60,607 nucleotides of DNA from Ardenticatenaceae bacterium (lineage in GTDB: Bacteria; Chloroflexota; Anaerolineae; Promineifilales; Promineifilaceae). The DNA lies in NCBI GenBank assembly GCA_020634215.1, contig JACKCD010000033.1, positions 1 through 60,607 of the forward strand, given 5' to 3'. Shown in pieces: positions 1 to 7,857 of this stretch (position 1 is its first letter; each line of letters begins with the position of its first letter). Below the pieces are notes generated by a model. The model had not been told where the DNA came from. It did no database searches and saw only the letters and a program-made list of their open reading frames with translations. A program made the translations under genes and the position numbers.

Positions 1-54
1 TGTTCACGCTACCACAAACTATAAACACGATACGAACTATACGCAATAACAAAC

Positions 55-1395
55 TTACACAACGGCCGTTTCTCCCACAGCATCATGATCGGGCAACAAA
101 TCTTCGGCGTTACGCACGGCGGGAAACAGATAGCCACCCAAACCAAAGGCTGCCCCAAGAACGGCCGTTATCACAAAAATCATCGCCATCCCCGCCCCCG
201 GCCCACTGCCCACCAGCCAGGCCAACGACTGCGCCCAGCCAGCCCCCTCCCGAAAAGCCGGTTCAAACAGCTTGTCGGCCAATGGGCCAGCAATCAGCGT
301 CGCCATCGGCGCCGTCACCTGGGCAAACACCCGCCGCACGCCAAACACCCGCCCCTGCACATCAGGAGCCACCTTTGCCTGCCAAATCGCCTGGTTAGAG
401 CCATTCAAAACGGGGATAAGCGCCTGAGTTAAAAACGAGCCTGCTGCCCACAGCACCAGCCCCCGCCCAATGCCCAGCAAACCTTGCCCAAACAGGCTGG
501 TGGCAAACATCCCCAGCAGCACCCCATGCACCTTCCGCTTTGGTCCACCCCACGCACTCAGCAGCAGCCCACCCACCACCCCGCCAATCGCGCCAATGGA
601 CTGCACGCTTGCCAGCATCAGCTCATTGTTCCCCGTTCGCGCCAAAACCATCGGAACCAGCAAGGCAAAACCCAGCATCGAAAAGAAGTTGATCCAGAAA
701 AAGACCAGTTGCAGCCCCAACAAACTGGGACGCGCCCAAATGTAGCGAAAGCCATACAGTGACTCTTGCCACAAGCTGCCGCGACTGCTCACGCCCTCGG
801 CCGTTTCGGCCGGCTGCGGAATGTGGACAATCATCAGAGCCACAATCGCTACCACAAACGTCACCACGTCAATGGTCATGATGCCGGTTAACCCCAGCAC
901 CCCCAGCAGCGCCCCGGCAAACGCCGGAGCCAAAATGCCCGAAGCCGCCTGCGCCAAAGCCAGCATCCCGCTGGCGCGGGCGTACTGCTCCTTGGGCAGC
1001 ATCATCGTCACAGCGGCGGAGTAGGCGGGGAATTGAAAAGCGTTGGCTGCCCCAGCCAACATATTAGCAATGTAAATGTGCCAAATTTGCAGGTTGCCAC
1101 TCAACAGCAGCAGCAGCAGCCCAATCGTACCCACACCCGCTACCAAATCGCTCACAATCATCATGAATTTGCGATTCGAGCGGTCAATGAGTGCCCCGGC
1201 CGTCGGGCTAAACAAGATGGTAGGCGCCATAAAGAAAAAGATGGCCCAGGTTAACGCCGTTGCCTCCCCAGTTTGCTCATAAATCCAGAAGGAAACGGCA
1301 AAATTGGTCATGCCAGTGCCCAATAGCGACACCACTTGACCAATCCACACGATGACGAAGCCCTGCATTCCGGCCGGCTGTATGCGGTTGCTCAT
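55..1395 (-). CDS. MFS transporter (probable drug/metabolite exporter)
   Basis: A 446-residue integral membrane protein with about twelve hydrophobic segments, typical in length for the MFS_3/EntS-like branch of the major facilitator superfamily. The first helix begins around residue 12, and the loop after helix 2 has a GALIDRSNRK stretch matching the MFS motif A (G-x3-D-R-x-x-R). It probably exports small molecules across the cytoplasmic membrane by proton antiport; the substrate cannot be read from sequence. It lies just upstream of nothing visible to the left and 12 bases downstream of the metallo-hydrolase gene on the same strand, so the two could be co-transcribed. The gene contains two AACGGCCGTT palindromes. 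Confidence 0.85.
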   Translation of the reverse strand: MSNRIQPAGMQGFVIVWIGQVVSLLGTGMTNFAVSFWIYEQTGEATALTWAIFFFMAPTILFSPTAGALIDRSNRKFMMIVSDLVAGVGTIGLLLLLLSGNLQIWHIYIANMLAGAANAFQFPAYSAAVTMMLPKEQYARASGMLALAQAASGILAPAFAGALLGVLGLTGIMTIDVVTFVVAIVALMIVHIPQPAETAEGVSSRGSLWQESLYGFRYIWARPSLLGLQLVFFWINFFSMLGFALLVPMVLARTGNNELMLASVQSIGAIGGVVGGLLLSAWGGPKRKVHGVLLGMFATSLFGQGLLGIGRGLVLWAAGSFLTQALIPVLNGSNQAIWQAKVAPDVQGRVFGVRRVFAQVTAPMATLIAGPLADKLFEPAFREGAGWAQSLAWLVGSGPGAGMAMIFVITAVLGAAFGLGGYLFPAVRNAEDLLPDHDAVGETAVV

Positions 1396-1407
1396 AAATC
1401 TTCCCCA

Positions 1408-2040
1408 CTACATTTCCCAGGTAGCGTCGCCGTGAAAGTCGCCGTGGTCTTTGGCAATAAACGCTTCAATGACGGCGCGTTTGTCACCCAACCGGAAGCT
1501 AGGGCCGTGGCCGGGATAACAAACGGTGTCGTCAGGCCAGGCCAGCACCACATTGCGTAAAGTTTGCAGGGTGGTTTGAAAACCGGCCGTTGACCAGGTG
1601 CGGCCAGGCCCACCGGCAAAAATAGTGTCACCGACCACAACGCGGTTGTCGCCAGCAATGGCAAAACAGATTTGGTCATCAATATGCCCCGGTGCATAAA
1701 AGACGTTTAGGGTGTGGTTGCCTACCTGAAAGGTATCGCCATGGTTCAAATGCTGGTCAGCGGTAAAGTTGGCATCGGCGGCGTGGGGGCCAGGGTGGGT
1801 GAGCAGCGGCACTTGCAGCCGCTTTTGCATGTCAGCCAATGCACCCACGTGGTCTATGTGGCTGTGAGTCAGCAAGATGGCAATCGGGGTGCTGCCAGCC
1901 AGCATTGCTTCCAAATCATCGGGGTCGTCACCGGGGTCAATGAGTACGCTGTGGCCGGTGGCGGAGCAAATCAGGGCGTAGGTGTTCATTCCCCACGGCC
2001 CGACTTGCCGGGTACGCAGTTCCATTTTGTTCTCGCTCAT
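1408..2040 (-). CDS. Metallo-beta-lactamase-fold hydrolase (glyoxalase II-like)
   Basis: A 210-residue zinc hydrolase. The metal-binding signature THSHIDH lies at residues 58-64 and is followed by further ligand regions (HPG, APGHIDD, GHGPSF), matching the glyoxalase II/YcbL-like branch of the superfamily. It should hydrolyse a thioester or another ester in the cytoplasm; no signal peptide is visible. I place the start at the ATG at 2038-2040 because an AGGAG-type ribosome site sits just upstream (2047-2051 read on the minus strand), although the frame is open further upstream. It precedes the MFS gene with a 12-base gap. A 12 bp inverted repeat lies in its leader. Confidence 0.85.
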   Translation of the reverse strand: MSENKMELRTRQVGPWGMNTYALICSATGHSVLIDPGDDPDDLEAMLAGSTPIAILLTHSHIDHVGALADMQKRLQVPLLTHPGPHAADANFTADQHLNHGDTFQVGNHTLNVFYAPGHIDDQICFAIAGDNRVVVGDTIFAGGPGRTWSTAGFQTTLQTLRNVVLAWPDDTVCYPGHGPSFRLGDKRAVIEAFIAKDHGDFHGDATWEM

Positions 2041-2074
2041 TTGGATCTCCTTTATAAGGACACTGATTATCCTG

Positions 2075-2118
2075 ATTTGCCTGATGAATCTTTTTATCAG
2101 GTGGTGCATCAGGCAAAT
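2075..2118. promoter_or_regulatory. 12 bp perfect inverted repeat in the leader of the metallo-hydrolase gene
   Basis: ATTTGCCTGATG at 2075-2086 is repeated as CATCAGGCAAAT at 2107-2118, separated by 20 bases. It sits 35-78 bases upstream of the start codon at 2040. It could be an operator or a leader hairpin; nothing in the sequence separates these options. Confidence 0.5.
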
Positions 2119-2179
2119 CTGCGTCCTATATTTGTGTAGTCATGAGAACAATCATATAGCCAACGGCCGTTTTCCGCAT

Positions 2180-3382
2180 CTACCCACCCCGCGCCGCCGC
2201 AACCAGACGGCGAATATCGTTGAAGTGGGCCTGGTTGTGACCCGGCAAGCCTTGTAATAGCATAACGCCCATATTGAGCCAAGTCGTCTTACGGGCGGAA
2301 AAGCTGTCGGGTAGGTTGGCAACCAGCGCCACCGTCTCCGCTTCGGCGTTTTTCCACGCCCGCACCATGTCGGCTAGGGTGGGATTAACGGCCGTTATTC
2401 CCGCCGTCCACGCCGCCGGATTGTTGGGAAACCCAGTCAACGCCTGATCCGAAAGCTGCATGGCAATGCCAATCTGCGCCACCCGCTCCGACCCCAGCAA
2501 ATGGGCTAAATGCTCCTTCACATTCCAGCCGTCCGGCTCCAGCCGGAACGACGCTTCGGCTTCGGTCACACCGTCCAGCAACTCATCTAGCTGGGTATCC
2601 TGCTGGCTGTAAATGTCGCGCAGGGTTTGGGCAAAGGAAACGGCCGTTTCCGGCACCTCTGGCGTGGGGCGGCGCGACAGCTCCAGCAAATCCGTCATCT
2701 GCTCGCCGCTGCGGTAATAAATCAGCTTTACCTTTTCTCCGGCCTTGTATGGAGCCAACGCCGGCCGAATCGCCTGAAAATTCACCAGCTCATGCCCTGC
2801 TAACGTCGCTAAAATATCTTCTGGCTGCAGGCCAATAGCTGCCGCCCCGCTGTTGGGTGCCGTGCCAGAAATTTTGACCCCACCGGCAATGGGCAACCCC
2901 ATTTCCGCCGCCTGTGCCGCTGTCACCACCCCAGCAACCAGCACCCCCAAAAACGGCTGGTCAAACACCCGCTTGTCCAGCCCCGTTTCCAACGTGGATT
3001 TCAAATTTGCCAGCCCGCCTTCCCAGCCACTTTTCAATTCGGCAATCGTCTGCGCCCACGCTTCGCCTTCACCAAGGTTGCCGTGGGTGAGCGTAACGGC
3101 CGTTTCTCCCCCCGCCTCCGCCAAAGCCACATCCACCCGCGAGGCGTGGGGTTCGCCCCGCCCCTGCCACAGCAGCCCAAACGATTGGTTTGGCACCACG
3201 TCTACAAACTCACCGCTCATATAGTAGCCCTGGTTCCAGCTTAAAAAAACGGAGCCATTTTCGCGCACCTGCGTTTGTGCGGTGTTGCACAGCCACTCTT
3301 GCAGGGCGGCGGCATTGGTGAGGGCGTAATAAACGGCCGTTGCCGGGACAGCCACACTTTCAGTAAACGTCAAACTTTGCAT
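2180..3382 (-). CDS. AHSA1/SRPBCC - PDZ - DinB three-domain protein
   Basis: A 400-residue protein in which three domains can be read. Residues 1-135 look like an AHSA1/SRPBCC helix-grip fold (opening with ESVAVPATAVYYALT and ending in the GWEGGLANLKSTLE helix). Residues 140-225 look like a PDZ domain (LGVLVAG, then GAAAIGLQPEDILATLAGH). Residues 235-395 look like a DinB/DUF664 four-helix bundle (ELLDGVTEAEASFRLEPDGWNVKEHLAHL, ending near GHNQAHFNDI). AHSA1 domains bind hydrophobic ligands or clients and DinB-like domains are often thiol- or metal-dependent. The combined role is unknown. An AGGAGG-type ribosome site precedes the ATG. Transcription would run leftward towards the metallo-hydrolase, which has its own leader. 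Confidence 0.75.
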   Translation of the reverse strand: MQSLTFTESVAVPATAVYYALTNAAALQEWLCNTAQTQVRENGSVFLSWNQGYYMSGEFVDVVPNQSFGLLWQGRGEPHASRVDVALAEAGGETAVTLTHGNLGEGEAWAQTIAELKSGWEGGLANLKSTLETGLDKRVFDQPFLGVLVAGVVTAAQAAEMGLPIAGGVKISGTAPNSGAAAIGLQPEDILATLAGHELVNFQAIRPALAPYKAGEKVKLIYYRSGEQMTDLLELSRRPTPEVPETAVSFAQTLRDIYSQQDTQLDELLDGVTEAEASFRLEPDGWNVKEHLAHLLGSERVAQIGIAMQLSDQALTGFPNNPAAWTAGITAVNPTLADMVRAWKNAEAETVALVANLPDSFSARKTTWLNMGVMLLQGLPGHNQAHFNDIRRLVAAARGG

Positions 3383-3430
3383 GAGAAAACCTCCTGCTTA
3401 TCTATAGACATTAAGAAAAAGATTTTGGCT

Positions 3431-3499
3431 TGTCATGCCTGCGAAGGCAGGCATCCATCTGATTCATCCGAGTGGATTCCCGCCTTCGCGGAAATGACA
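3431..3499. repeat. Hairpin repeat with TGTCAT...ATGACA ends
   Basis: The element begins TGTCATGCCTGCG and ends CGCGGAAATGACA. Inside is an 8 bp stem ATGCCTGC/GCAGGCAT with a GAAG loop (3435-3454). It resembles, but is shorter than, the TGTCATTTCGA-type elements at 7652, 21325 and 36215. Confidence 0.65.
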
Positions 3500-3614
3500 G
3501 AGTCATGTGATTCCAAAAGATTATCTGAAAGTCTATAGCAATCTGTTTTGACGCTGCCACATGGGTTGGCAGTCACCAAATTCATGATACGATTAATAAA
3601 ATGTTAGGTAGATG

Positions 3615-3643
3615 CCTAATTAGGAGTTTATCTAATTAGATAA
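3615..3643. promoter_or_regulatory. Two tandem palindromes sharing a CTAATTAG core
   Basis: CCTAATTAGG (3615-3624) and TTATCTAATTAGATAA (3628-3643) are both perfect palindromes whose shared cores are spaced 16 bases centre to centre. The arrangement, about 190 bases upstream of the ABC-F start, resembles a repressor site bound by two dimers. It is a candidate operator only. Confidence 0.45.
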
Positions 3644-3829
3644 TAATCTAATGATTTGCATTTGTCAACTATTACAGGTTGCCAAATTCCCTCAAATCTG
3701 CATAATAGAGAATATTCAACCCCCTTGGAGGTTTTTCGCAGACCCATGATAAGCTGAGTTCATCTATTCTTTTTGTCTTAACGAGTAACTACACGGCCAA
3801 TTTTGCTCAATTGTGCCGCAGATGAACCC

Positions 3830-5452
3830 ATGCTAACTGCGAATAAACTTTCCAAATTCTATAATCTCGACCCCATTTTGCTTGACATCTCCTTTTCTGT
3901 GAACGCTGGTGACCGCATAGGGCTGATTGGGCCTAATGGCAGTGGCAAAACCACGCTGCTGCGGCTGCTTACCGGTGAAGAACGGCCAGACAGCGGTCAC
4001 GTTGCCCTTGCTCCGGCCACGTTGCGCGTCGGCTACCTGGCGCAAGGGTTCAACCCCGACCCCGCGCTTACCATTGGGCAATTGCTCCACGAAGCGGCCG
4101 GCGACCCCGCCCTGCTGGAAGCCGAGCTGGGGAAATTGGCATTAGCACTGGCCGATGACCCCACCAACGAAGCTGTACAATTGGCCTACGACAACGTACT
4201 CAGCCAACTTGCCCGCTCCGACATGGGACAAGCTCAGGCGATTTTGGCAAATCTGGGGCTGGCTAAATTGAATGACACCTTGCCCGTAGCTGCCCTGAGC
4301 GGCGGGCAAAAAACGCGGCTAGCACTGGCCTTGGTGCTGCTGGGTGAGCCGGAACTGCTGCTGCTCGATGAACCAACCAACCACCTTGACATTGAAATGC
4401 TGCAATGGCTGGAGCAATGGCTGACCACCTTCCCCGGCGGCGTGCTGATTGTCTCCCACGACCGCGCCTTTCTTGACCAAACTGCCACCCGCATTCTTGA
4501 CCTCGACCCGTACAGCCACACCATCCGCGAATATGTGGGCGACTACAGCGACTATCTAGAGCAATATTTGGGTGAACGGGAAAAGCAGCTTTCCGCCTGG
4601 AAAGACCAGGTATACGAAATCCGCAAGATGCAGCAGGACATTGCTCGTACCTTTGAGCAGGCACGTGGGGTGGAACGCTCGACCAAACCCAACCAGCCCA
4701 CTGTTCGTCGCTTGGCAAAAAAGGTGGCGAAAAAGGCAAAATCCCGTGAGAACAAGCTGGATCGGTATCTGGAGTCGGATGAGCGGGTGGAAAAGCCAAC
4801 GCGAAGCTGGCAAATGAAGCTCGATTTTGCCGAAACTGCCCACCTGGGGCGGGACGTGCTGACGTTGGAGGGGCTATCTGTTGGATATACGACATCGCTG
4901 CTGCATGACCTTAACCTGGACATTCAAGCGGGGCAGCGGGTGATTATTACAGGTGCAAACGGCGCGGGCAAAACGACGCTGCTGCGAACAATTGCCGGGG
5001 AACTGCCGCCACTAGCGGGCAGTGTGCGGCTGGGCGGTTCGGTTCGGCTGGGGTATCTCTCGCAGGAGCAGGAGACGCTGGAGCCAACATCTACGCCTTT
5101 GGCGACGATTCAGGGGGTGGCGGCGATGAACGAAACGGAGGCGCGGTCGTTTTTGCACTTCTTTCTGTTCACCGGGGATGATTCGCTGCGCCGGATTGAG
5201 CAATTGAGCTATGGGGAGCGGTCACGGCTGATGCTGGCGACGCTGGTGGCGCAGGGGTGCAACTTTTTGCTGCTGGATGAGCCAATTAACCACCTGGACA
5301 TTCCATCGCGGACACAGTTTGAGCAGTCGCTGCGCCAGTTTGAGGGGACAATTTTGGCGGTAGTGCATGACCGCTATTTTATCACGCGGTTTGCCACGGA
5401 TTTGTGGCTGGTGCAGGGAGGTGGGGTGGTGAAACGGCCGTTAATTCGGTAA
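3830..5452 (+). CDS. ABC-F family ATPase (ribosome-associated, duplicated ABC protein)
   Basis: A soluble protein of about 540 residues with two ABC domains and no membrane segment, the hallmark of ABC-F factors that act on ribosomes (translation or antibiotic protection). The first domain has Walker A GPNGSGKTT (residues 34-42), signature LSGGQ and Walker B LLLLDEPTNHLD. The inter-domain linker is long and charged (RRLAKKVAKKAKSRENK). The second domain has GANGAGKTT, a variant signature LSYGERSRL and LLLLDEPINHLD, where the usual Thr is Ile. I prefer the ATG at 3830, where homology-like sequence (LTANKLSKFY) begins; an upstream TTG at 3803 is in frame. Its stop codon TAA is the outer edge of the 7 bp repeat that follows. 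Confidence 0.88.
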   Translation: MLTANKLSKFYNLDPILLDISFSVNAGDRIGLIGPNGSGKTTLLRLLTGEERPDSGHVALAPATLRVGYLAQGFNPDPALTIGQLLHEAAGDPALLEAELGKLALALADDPTNEAVQLAYDNVLSQLARSDMGQAQAILANLGLAKLNDTLPVAALSGGQKTRLALALVLLGEPELLLLDEPTNHLDIEMLQWLEQWLTTFPGGVLIVSHDRAFLDQTATRILDLDPYSHTIREYVGDYSDYLEQYLGEREKQLSAWKDQVYEIRKMQQDIARTFEQARGVERSTKPNQPTVRRLAKKVAKKAKSRENKLDRYLESDERVEKPTRSWQMKLDFAETAHLGRDVLTLEGLSVGYTTSLLHDLNLDIQAGQRVIITGANGAGKTTLLRTIAGELPPLAGSVRLGGSVRLGYLSQEQETLEPTSTPLATIQGVAAMNETEARSFLHFFLFTGDDSLRRIEQLSYGERSRLMLATLVAQGCNFLLLDEPINHLDIPSRTQFEQSLRQFEGTILAVVHDRYFITRFATDLWLVQGGGVVKRPLIR

Positions 5453-5511
5453 TCAGTTATCAGTAATCGGTAATCAGTGGTCTTTTAACTGATTACCGAT
5501 TACTGATTACC
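5448..5511. repeat. 7 bp-unit hairpin shared by two convergent genes, probable bidirectional terminator
   Basis: Tandem units GGTAATC, AGTTATC, AGTAATC, GGTAATC, AGTGGTC are followed by the complementary CTGATTACCGATTACTGATTACC, forming a hairpin. The TAA stop of the ABC-F gene (5450-5452) lies in the left arm and the TAA stop of the convergent MoaD-like gene (5507-5509 on the minus strand) lies in the right arm. Confidence 0.75.
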
Positions 5512-5803
5512 CACCCGCCATGGCCCCCACAATCCGCAGCGGCTCGTCGCCGTTGCAGATAGCAGCAGGCAGCACGGTATCGGCTGGCTCATGGGAAAGG
5601 TCTTGTCCACAGGCGAAAAAGCGAATAAACGGCCGTCTTTGCCCCGTTGCCTGATCCCGAATCGTCCCGCGCAGCATGGGGTAGTCGGTTTCAAGGGCAG
5701 TAAGAACGGCCGTTAACGTCACCGGTGGCGGCACAACCAGGCCAACCTCCTTGCCCACCTGTGCCAGCACCCGCAAATGGTGCGGAATCACAACCCAAAT
5801 CAT
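5507..5803 (-). CDS. MoaD/ThiS-like ubiquitin-fold protein with C-terminal GG
   Basis: A 98-residue protein with the size and end of MoaD/ThiS sulfur carriers: the last residues are IVGAMAGG, giving the di-glycine that an E1-like enzyme adenylates and thiocarboxylates. The middle part (RPFIRFFACGQDLS) and NGDEPLRIVGAM resemble the beta-grasp core. It overlaps the upstream propeller gene by ATGA (5800-5803), which indicates translational coupling. No MoeB/ThiF-like E1 or molybdopterin gene is present in the window, though a molybdopterin dehydrogenase lies 25 kb away. Function as sulfur carrier or as a protein modifier is inference. Confidence 0.75.
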   Translation of the reverse strand: MIWVVIPHHLRVLAQVGKEVGLVVPPPVTLTAVLTALETDYPMLRGTIRDQATGQRRPFIRFFACGQDLSHEPADTVLPAAICNGDEPLRIVGAMAGG

Positions 5804-6915
5804 GGCAGCGTTTGCACCTCAACCGACAGCACCGCTGGCAAATCGCGCACAATCGCCTGCCAACTATCGCCTCCATCGGCTGATGCGTATACCTGCCCAC
5901 CCGTTGTACCAAAATAAATACCGCACGACGGTAGCGAATCCACCGCCATTGCATCTCGCAGCACATTGACATAACAATCTTGCTGCGGCAGCCCGTTGGT
6001 CAACGCCTCCCACTCATTTCCCCCACTGCGGCTGCGGTACACCCGCAGTTTGCCCTCCGGCGGATAATGCTCGGAGTCACTTTTGATCGGCACCACATAC
6101 ACCGTGTTCGGCTCGTGGGCATGAACCGCAATGGGAAAACCAAAATCGCTGGGCAAATTGCCGCTCACCTCATGCCACATCTCCCCCGCATCATCCGTCC
6201 GCATCACATCCCAATGCTTCTGCATAAAGACCACATCAGGATTCGACGGGTGCATGGCGAGGTTATGGACACAGTGCCCCACTTCAGCGGTGGAATCTGG
6301 CAGCTCAAACGGCGAAATCAACCCCTGGTTAATCGGTCGCCACGTCTCACCGCCATCATCGGTGCGGAACGCACCAGCCGCCGAAATCGCCACAAACATC
6401 CGGTTAGGGTTACCCGGATCCAGCACAATGGTGTGCAAACACATCCCCCCTGCCCCTGGCTGCCACAAATTCCCCTTTACATGGCGCAGCCCGGCCAACT
6501 CTTGCCACGTCTGCCCGCCGTCGCTGGAACGGAACAAGGCGGCATCCTCCACCCCAGCATACACCACATCGGGGTCGGTTAGCGATGGTTCTAAATGCCA
6601 CACGCGCTTAAATTCCCACGGATGCTGCGTGCCATCATACCACTGGTGCGTCCCTGGCACGCCATCATAGGCAAAGGTATTGCCCATCGGTGCCCACGTC
6701 TGGCCACCATCGTCCGACCGCTGGATGAGCTGCCCAAACCAGCCGGTGGATTGGGAAACATAGATGCGGTTGGGGTCGGCCGGCGACCCTTTCAGGTGGT
6801 AAATTTCCCACCCGGCAAAGTGCGGGCCGCTAATGTCCCACGACTGCCGCTTTTCATCGGAACTCAAAATAAATGCGCCTTTGCGCGTCCCAACCAAAAC
6901 ACGTACACCACTCAT
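5800..6915 (-). CDS. BNR/sialidase-type beta-propeller protein
   Basis: A 371-residue protein built of BNR (Asp-box) repeats: SDDGGQTWAP, SSDGGQTWQE, TDDGGETWRP, TDDAGEMWHE and SADGGDSWQA are spaced through the chain, as in six- or seven-bladed sialidase/VPS10-like propellers. There is no signal peptide, so it probably acts in the cytoplasm. Catalytic sialidase residues cannot be asserted; many such proteins are annotated as glycosyl hydrolases without proof. The start is taken at the ATG at 6913-6915 (MSGVRVLVGTRKG), preceded by an AGGAGAG ribosome site. The stop overlaps the start of the MoaD-like gene, so the two products are made together. Confidence 0.8.
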   Translation of the reverse strand: MSGVRVLVGTRKGAFILSSDEKRQSWDISGPHFAGWEIYHLKGSPADPNRIYVSQSTGWFGQLIQRSDDGGQTWAPMGNTFAYDGVPGTHQWYDGTQHPWEFKRVWHLEPSLTDPDVVYAGVEDAALFRSSDGGQTWQELAGLRHVKGNLWQPGAGGMCLHTIVLDPGNPNRMFVAISAAGAFRTDDGGETWRPINQGLISPFELPDSTAEVGHCVHNLAMHPSNPDVVFMQKHWDVMRTDDAGEMWHEVSGNLPSDFGFPIAVHAHEPNTVYVVPIKSDSEHYPPEGKLRVYRSRSGGNEWEALTNGLPQQDCYVNVLRDAMAVDSLPSCGIYFGTTGGQVYASADGGDSWQAIVRDLPAVLSVEVQTLP

Positions 6916-6950
6916 ATCGCTCTCCTCTAAAATGGGGCACGGCCGAACAA

Positions 6951-6993
6951 GGGCAAACACGGACAAATCTGCGAAATTTTTGATTTCTATTCA
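6951..6993. repeat. Dispersed repeat, copy 1 (GGGCAAACACGGAC family)
   Basis: GGGCAAACACGGAC, then AATCTGCGAAAT and TTTGATT, recur in the same order at 20358-20411 after the M24 peptidase. A related CCGTGTTCGTCCGTGT stretch precedes selD. It overlaps the leader of the beta-propeller gene. Confidence 0.55.
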
Positions 6994-7025
6994 TCGCGGT
7001 GTGCCACTGTTCATGGTGTCCCTTA

Positions 7026-7484
7026 CTAATTTTTTACCGGAATATAAATGTCCAATTTAGCTAATTTGGGGTCATGGGGATTGAAGGATTCGCCATAACG
7101 TTCAAAATAAGGGCCGGCCGCTTGCTGAGTACCCGTGGCTGGCAACCAAACGTTATAGATGTAGTCAAACGTTTCGCCGATGTCGGATAAAGTCGCCTGA
7201 AAAACGGCGTAGGTGTTGGCCGGAATTTGCCAGCGTGCCATGCCTGCGGGCAGTTTGTCAGCCTGCTCAACGCGACAACCGGCCATATAATCCAGCCGGT
7301 TCTGCTGGAAATCAAAGTTATCCATCAGCCCATAGCTGACCTGTGGCTCGGTCATATGGGGGATTTCGTCTATACGCGGCACAAATTGATCCCACAAACC
7401 TGGTATCTGCGGGTTCATGGGGGTGGTGTGGAGCAAGAGGCCGACAACGGTAAAGGCGGATTTTGTCACAAATTGTGGTTCCAT
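7026..7484 (-). CDS. GyrI-like / effector-binding domain protein
   Basis: A 152-residue stand-alone effector-binding (GyrI-like, SHS2-fold) domain: it starts MEPQFVTKSAFTVVGL, has the central WDQFVPRIDEI segment and closes with the acidic-aromatic strand YGESFNPHDPKLAKLDIYIPV. Proteins of this group bind small planar molecules or inhibit DNA gyrase (SbmC/GyrI). The ATG at 7482-7484 is chosen because AAGGAGCGC lies directly upstream; the open frame extends further but is not protein-like. It is a single gene driven by a recognisable promoter at 7540-7568 with a LexA-box-like operator in its spacer. Confidence 0.8.
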   Translation of the reverse strand: MEPQFVTKSAFTVVGLLLHTTPMNPQIPGLWDQFVPRIDEIPHMTEPQVSYGLMDNFDFQQNRLDYMAGCRVEQADKLPAGMARWQIPANTYAVFQATLSDIGETFDYIYNVWLPATGTQQAAGPYFERYGESFNPHDPKLAKLDIYIPVKN

Positions 7485-7512
7485 TTGCGCTCCTTTTTTG
7501 GTACATGCACCA

Positions 7513-7532
7513 ACAACGCCTAATAGCGTTGT
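7513..7532 (-). promoter_or_regulatory. Small hairpin in the 5' leader of the GyrI-like gene
   Basis: ACAACGC (7513-7519) and GCGTTGT (7526-7532) form a perfect 7 bp stem with a 6-base loop. It lies between the predicted promoter and the ribosome site, so it would be transcribed in the leader. Confidence 0.45.
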
Positions 7533-7539
7533 AGACGGG

Positions 7540-7568
7540 ATAATAGAACAAATGTTCCATTTTGTCAA
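7540..7568 (-). promoter_or_regulatory. Consensus sigma-70-type promoter with GAAC-N4-GTTC operator in the spacer
   Basis: On the minus strand TTGACA (7563-7568) and TATTAT (7540-7545) are separated by exactly 17 bases. The spacer contains GGAACATTTGTTC, that is GAAC-N4-GTTC (7546-7557), which matches the Gram-positive-type LexA box. The -10 element is about 55 bases upstream of the GyrI-like start codon. In E. coli the gyrI/sbmC gene is SOS-regulated, so LexA control is plausible here but unproven. Confidence 0.65.
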
Positions 7569-7651
7569 ATTCTGGCGAGAAAAGGGGAGCATTTCAGTTT
7601 TGGGGCATTGATAAACTCACCTCTCCGCAAGCCAATTTCTCAGCCAAGAAT

Positions 7652-7761
7652 TGTCATTTCGACCCTTCGGCAGCCTCAGGGCGGGCTCATGTCTTCGAGG
7701 AGAAATCCTGCTCAAATGGCGGCTATGAGAACGGGATTTCTCGGAGGACCTCGAAATGACA
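7652..7761. repeat. Palindromic TGTCATTTCGA element, copy 1
   Basis: The element starts TGTCATTTCGA and ends TCGAAATGACA, with internal TTCGAGGAGAAATCC and GGGATTTCTCGGAGGACC arms. Related copies are at 21325-21408 and 36215-36310. It has no coding capacity and resembles a non-autonomous palindromic repeat. It lies in the 373-base spacer (7485-7857), in which I see no gene. Confidence 0.7.
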
Positions 7762-7857
7762 CTGGATTTCCCATCTACGCAGTTAAAGATTAGGTCAAAC
7801 TTGTTAAGTTTGCCCCCAAACTGAAATACACCCGAGAAAAGGCTACGCAAAGTTTGT

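Larger units (their letters stand above)
3383..3829. other. Intergenic region with a hairpin repeat and AT-rich palindromes
   Basis: This divergent spacer holds no convincing gene. It contains a TGTCAT...ATGACA repeat (3431-3499), two CTAATTAG-centred palindromes (3615-3643) and an AT-rich stretch that presumably carries the promoter of the ABC-F gene on the plus strand. Confidence 0.6.
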
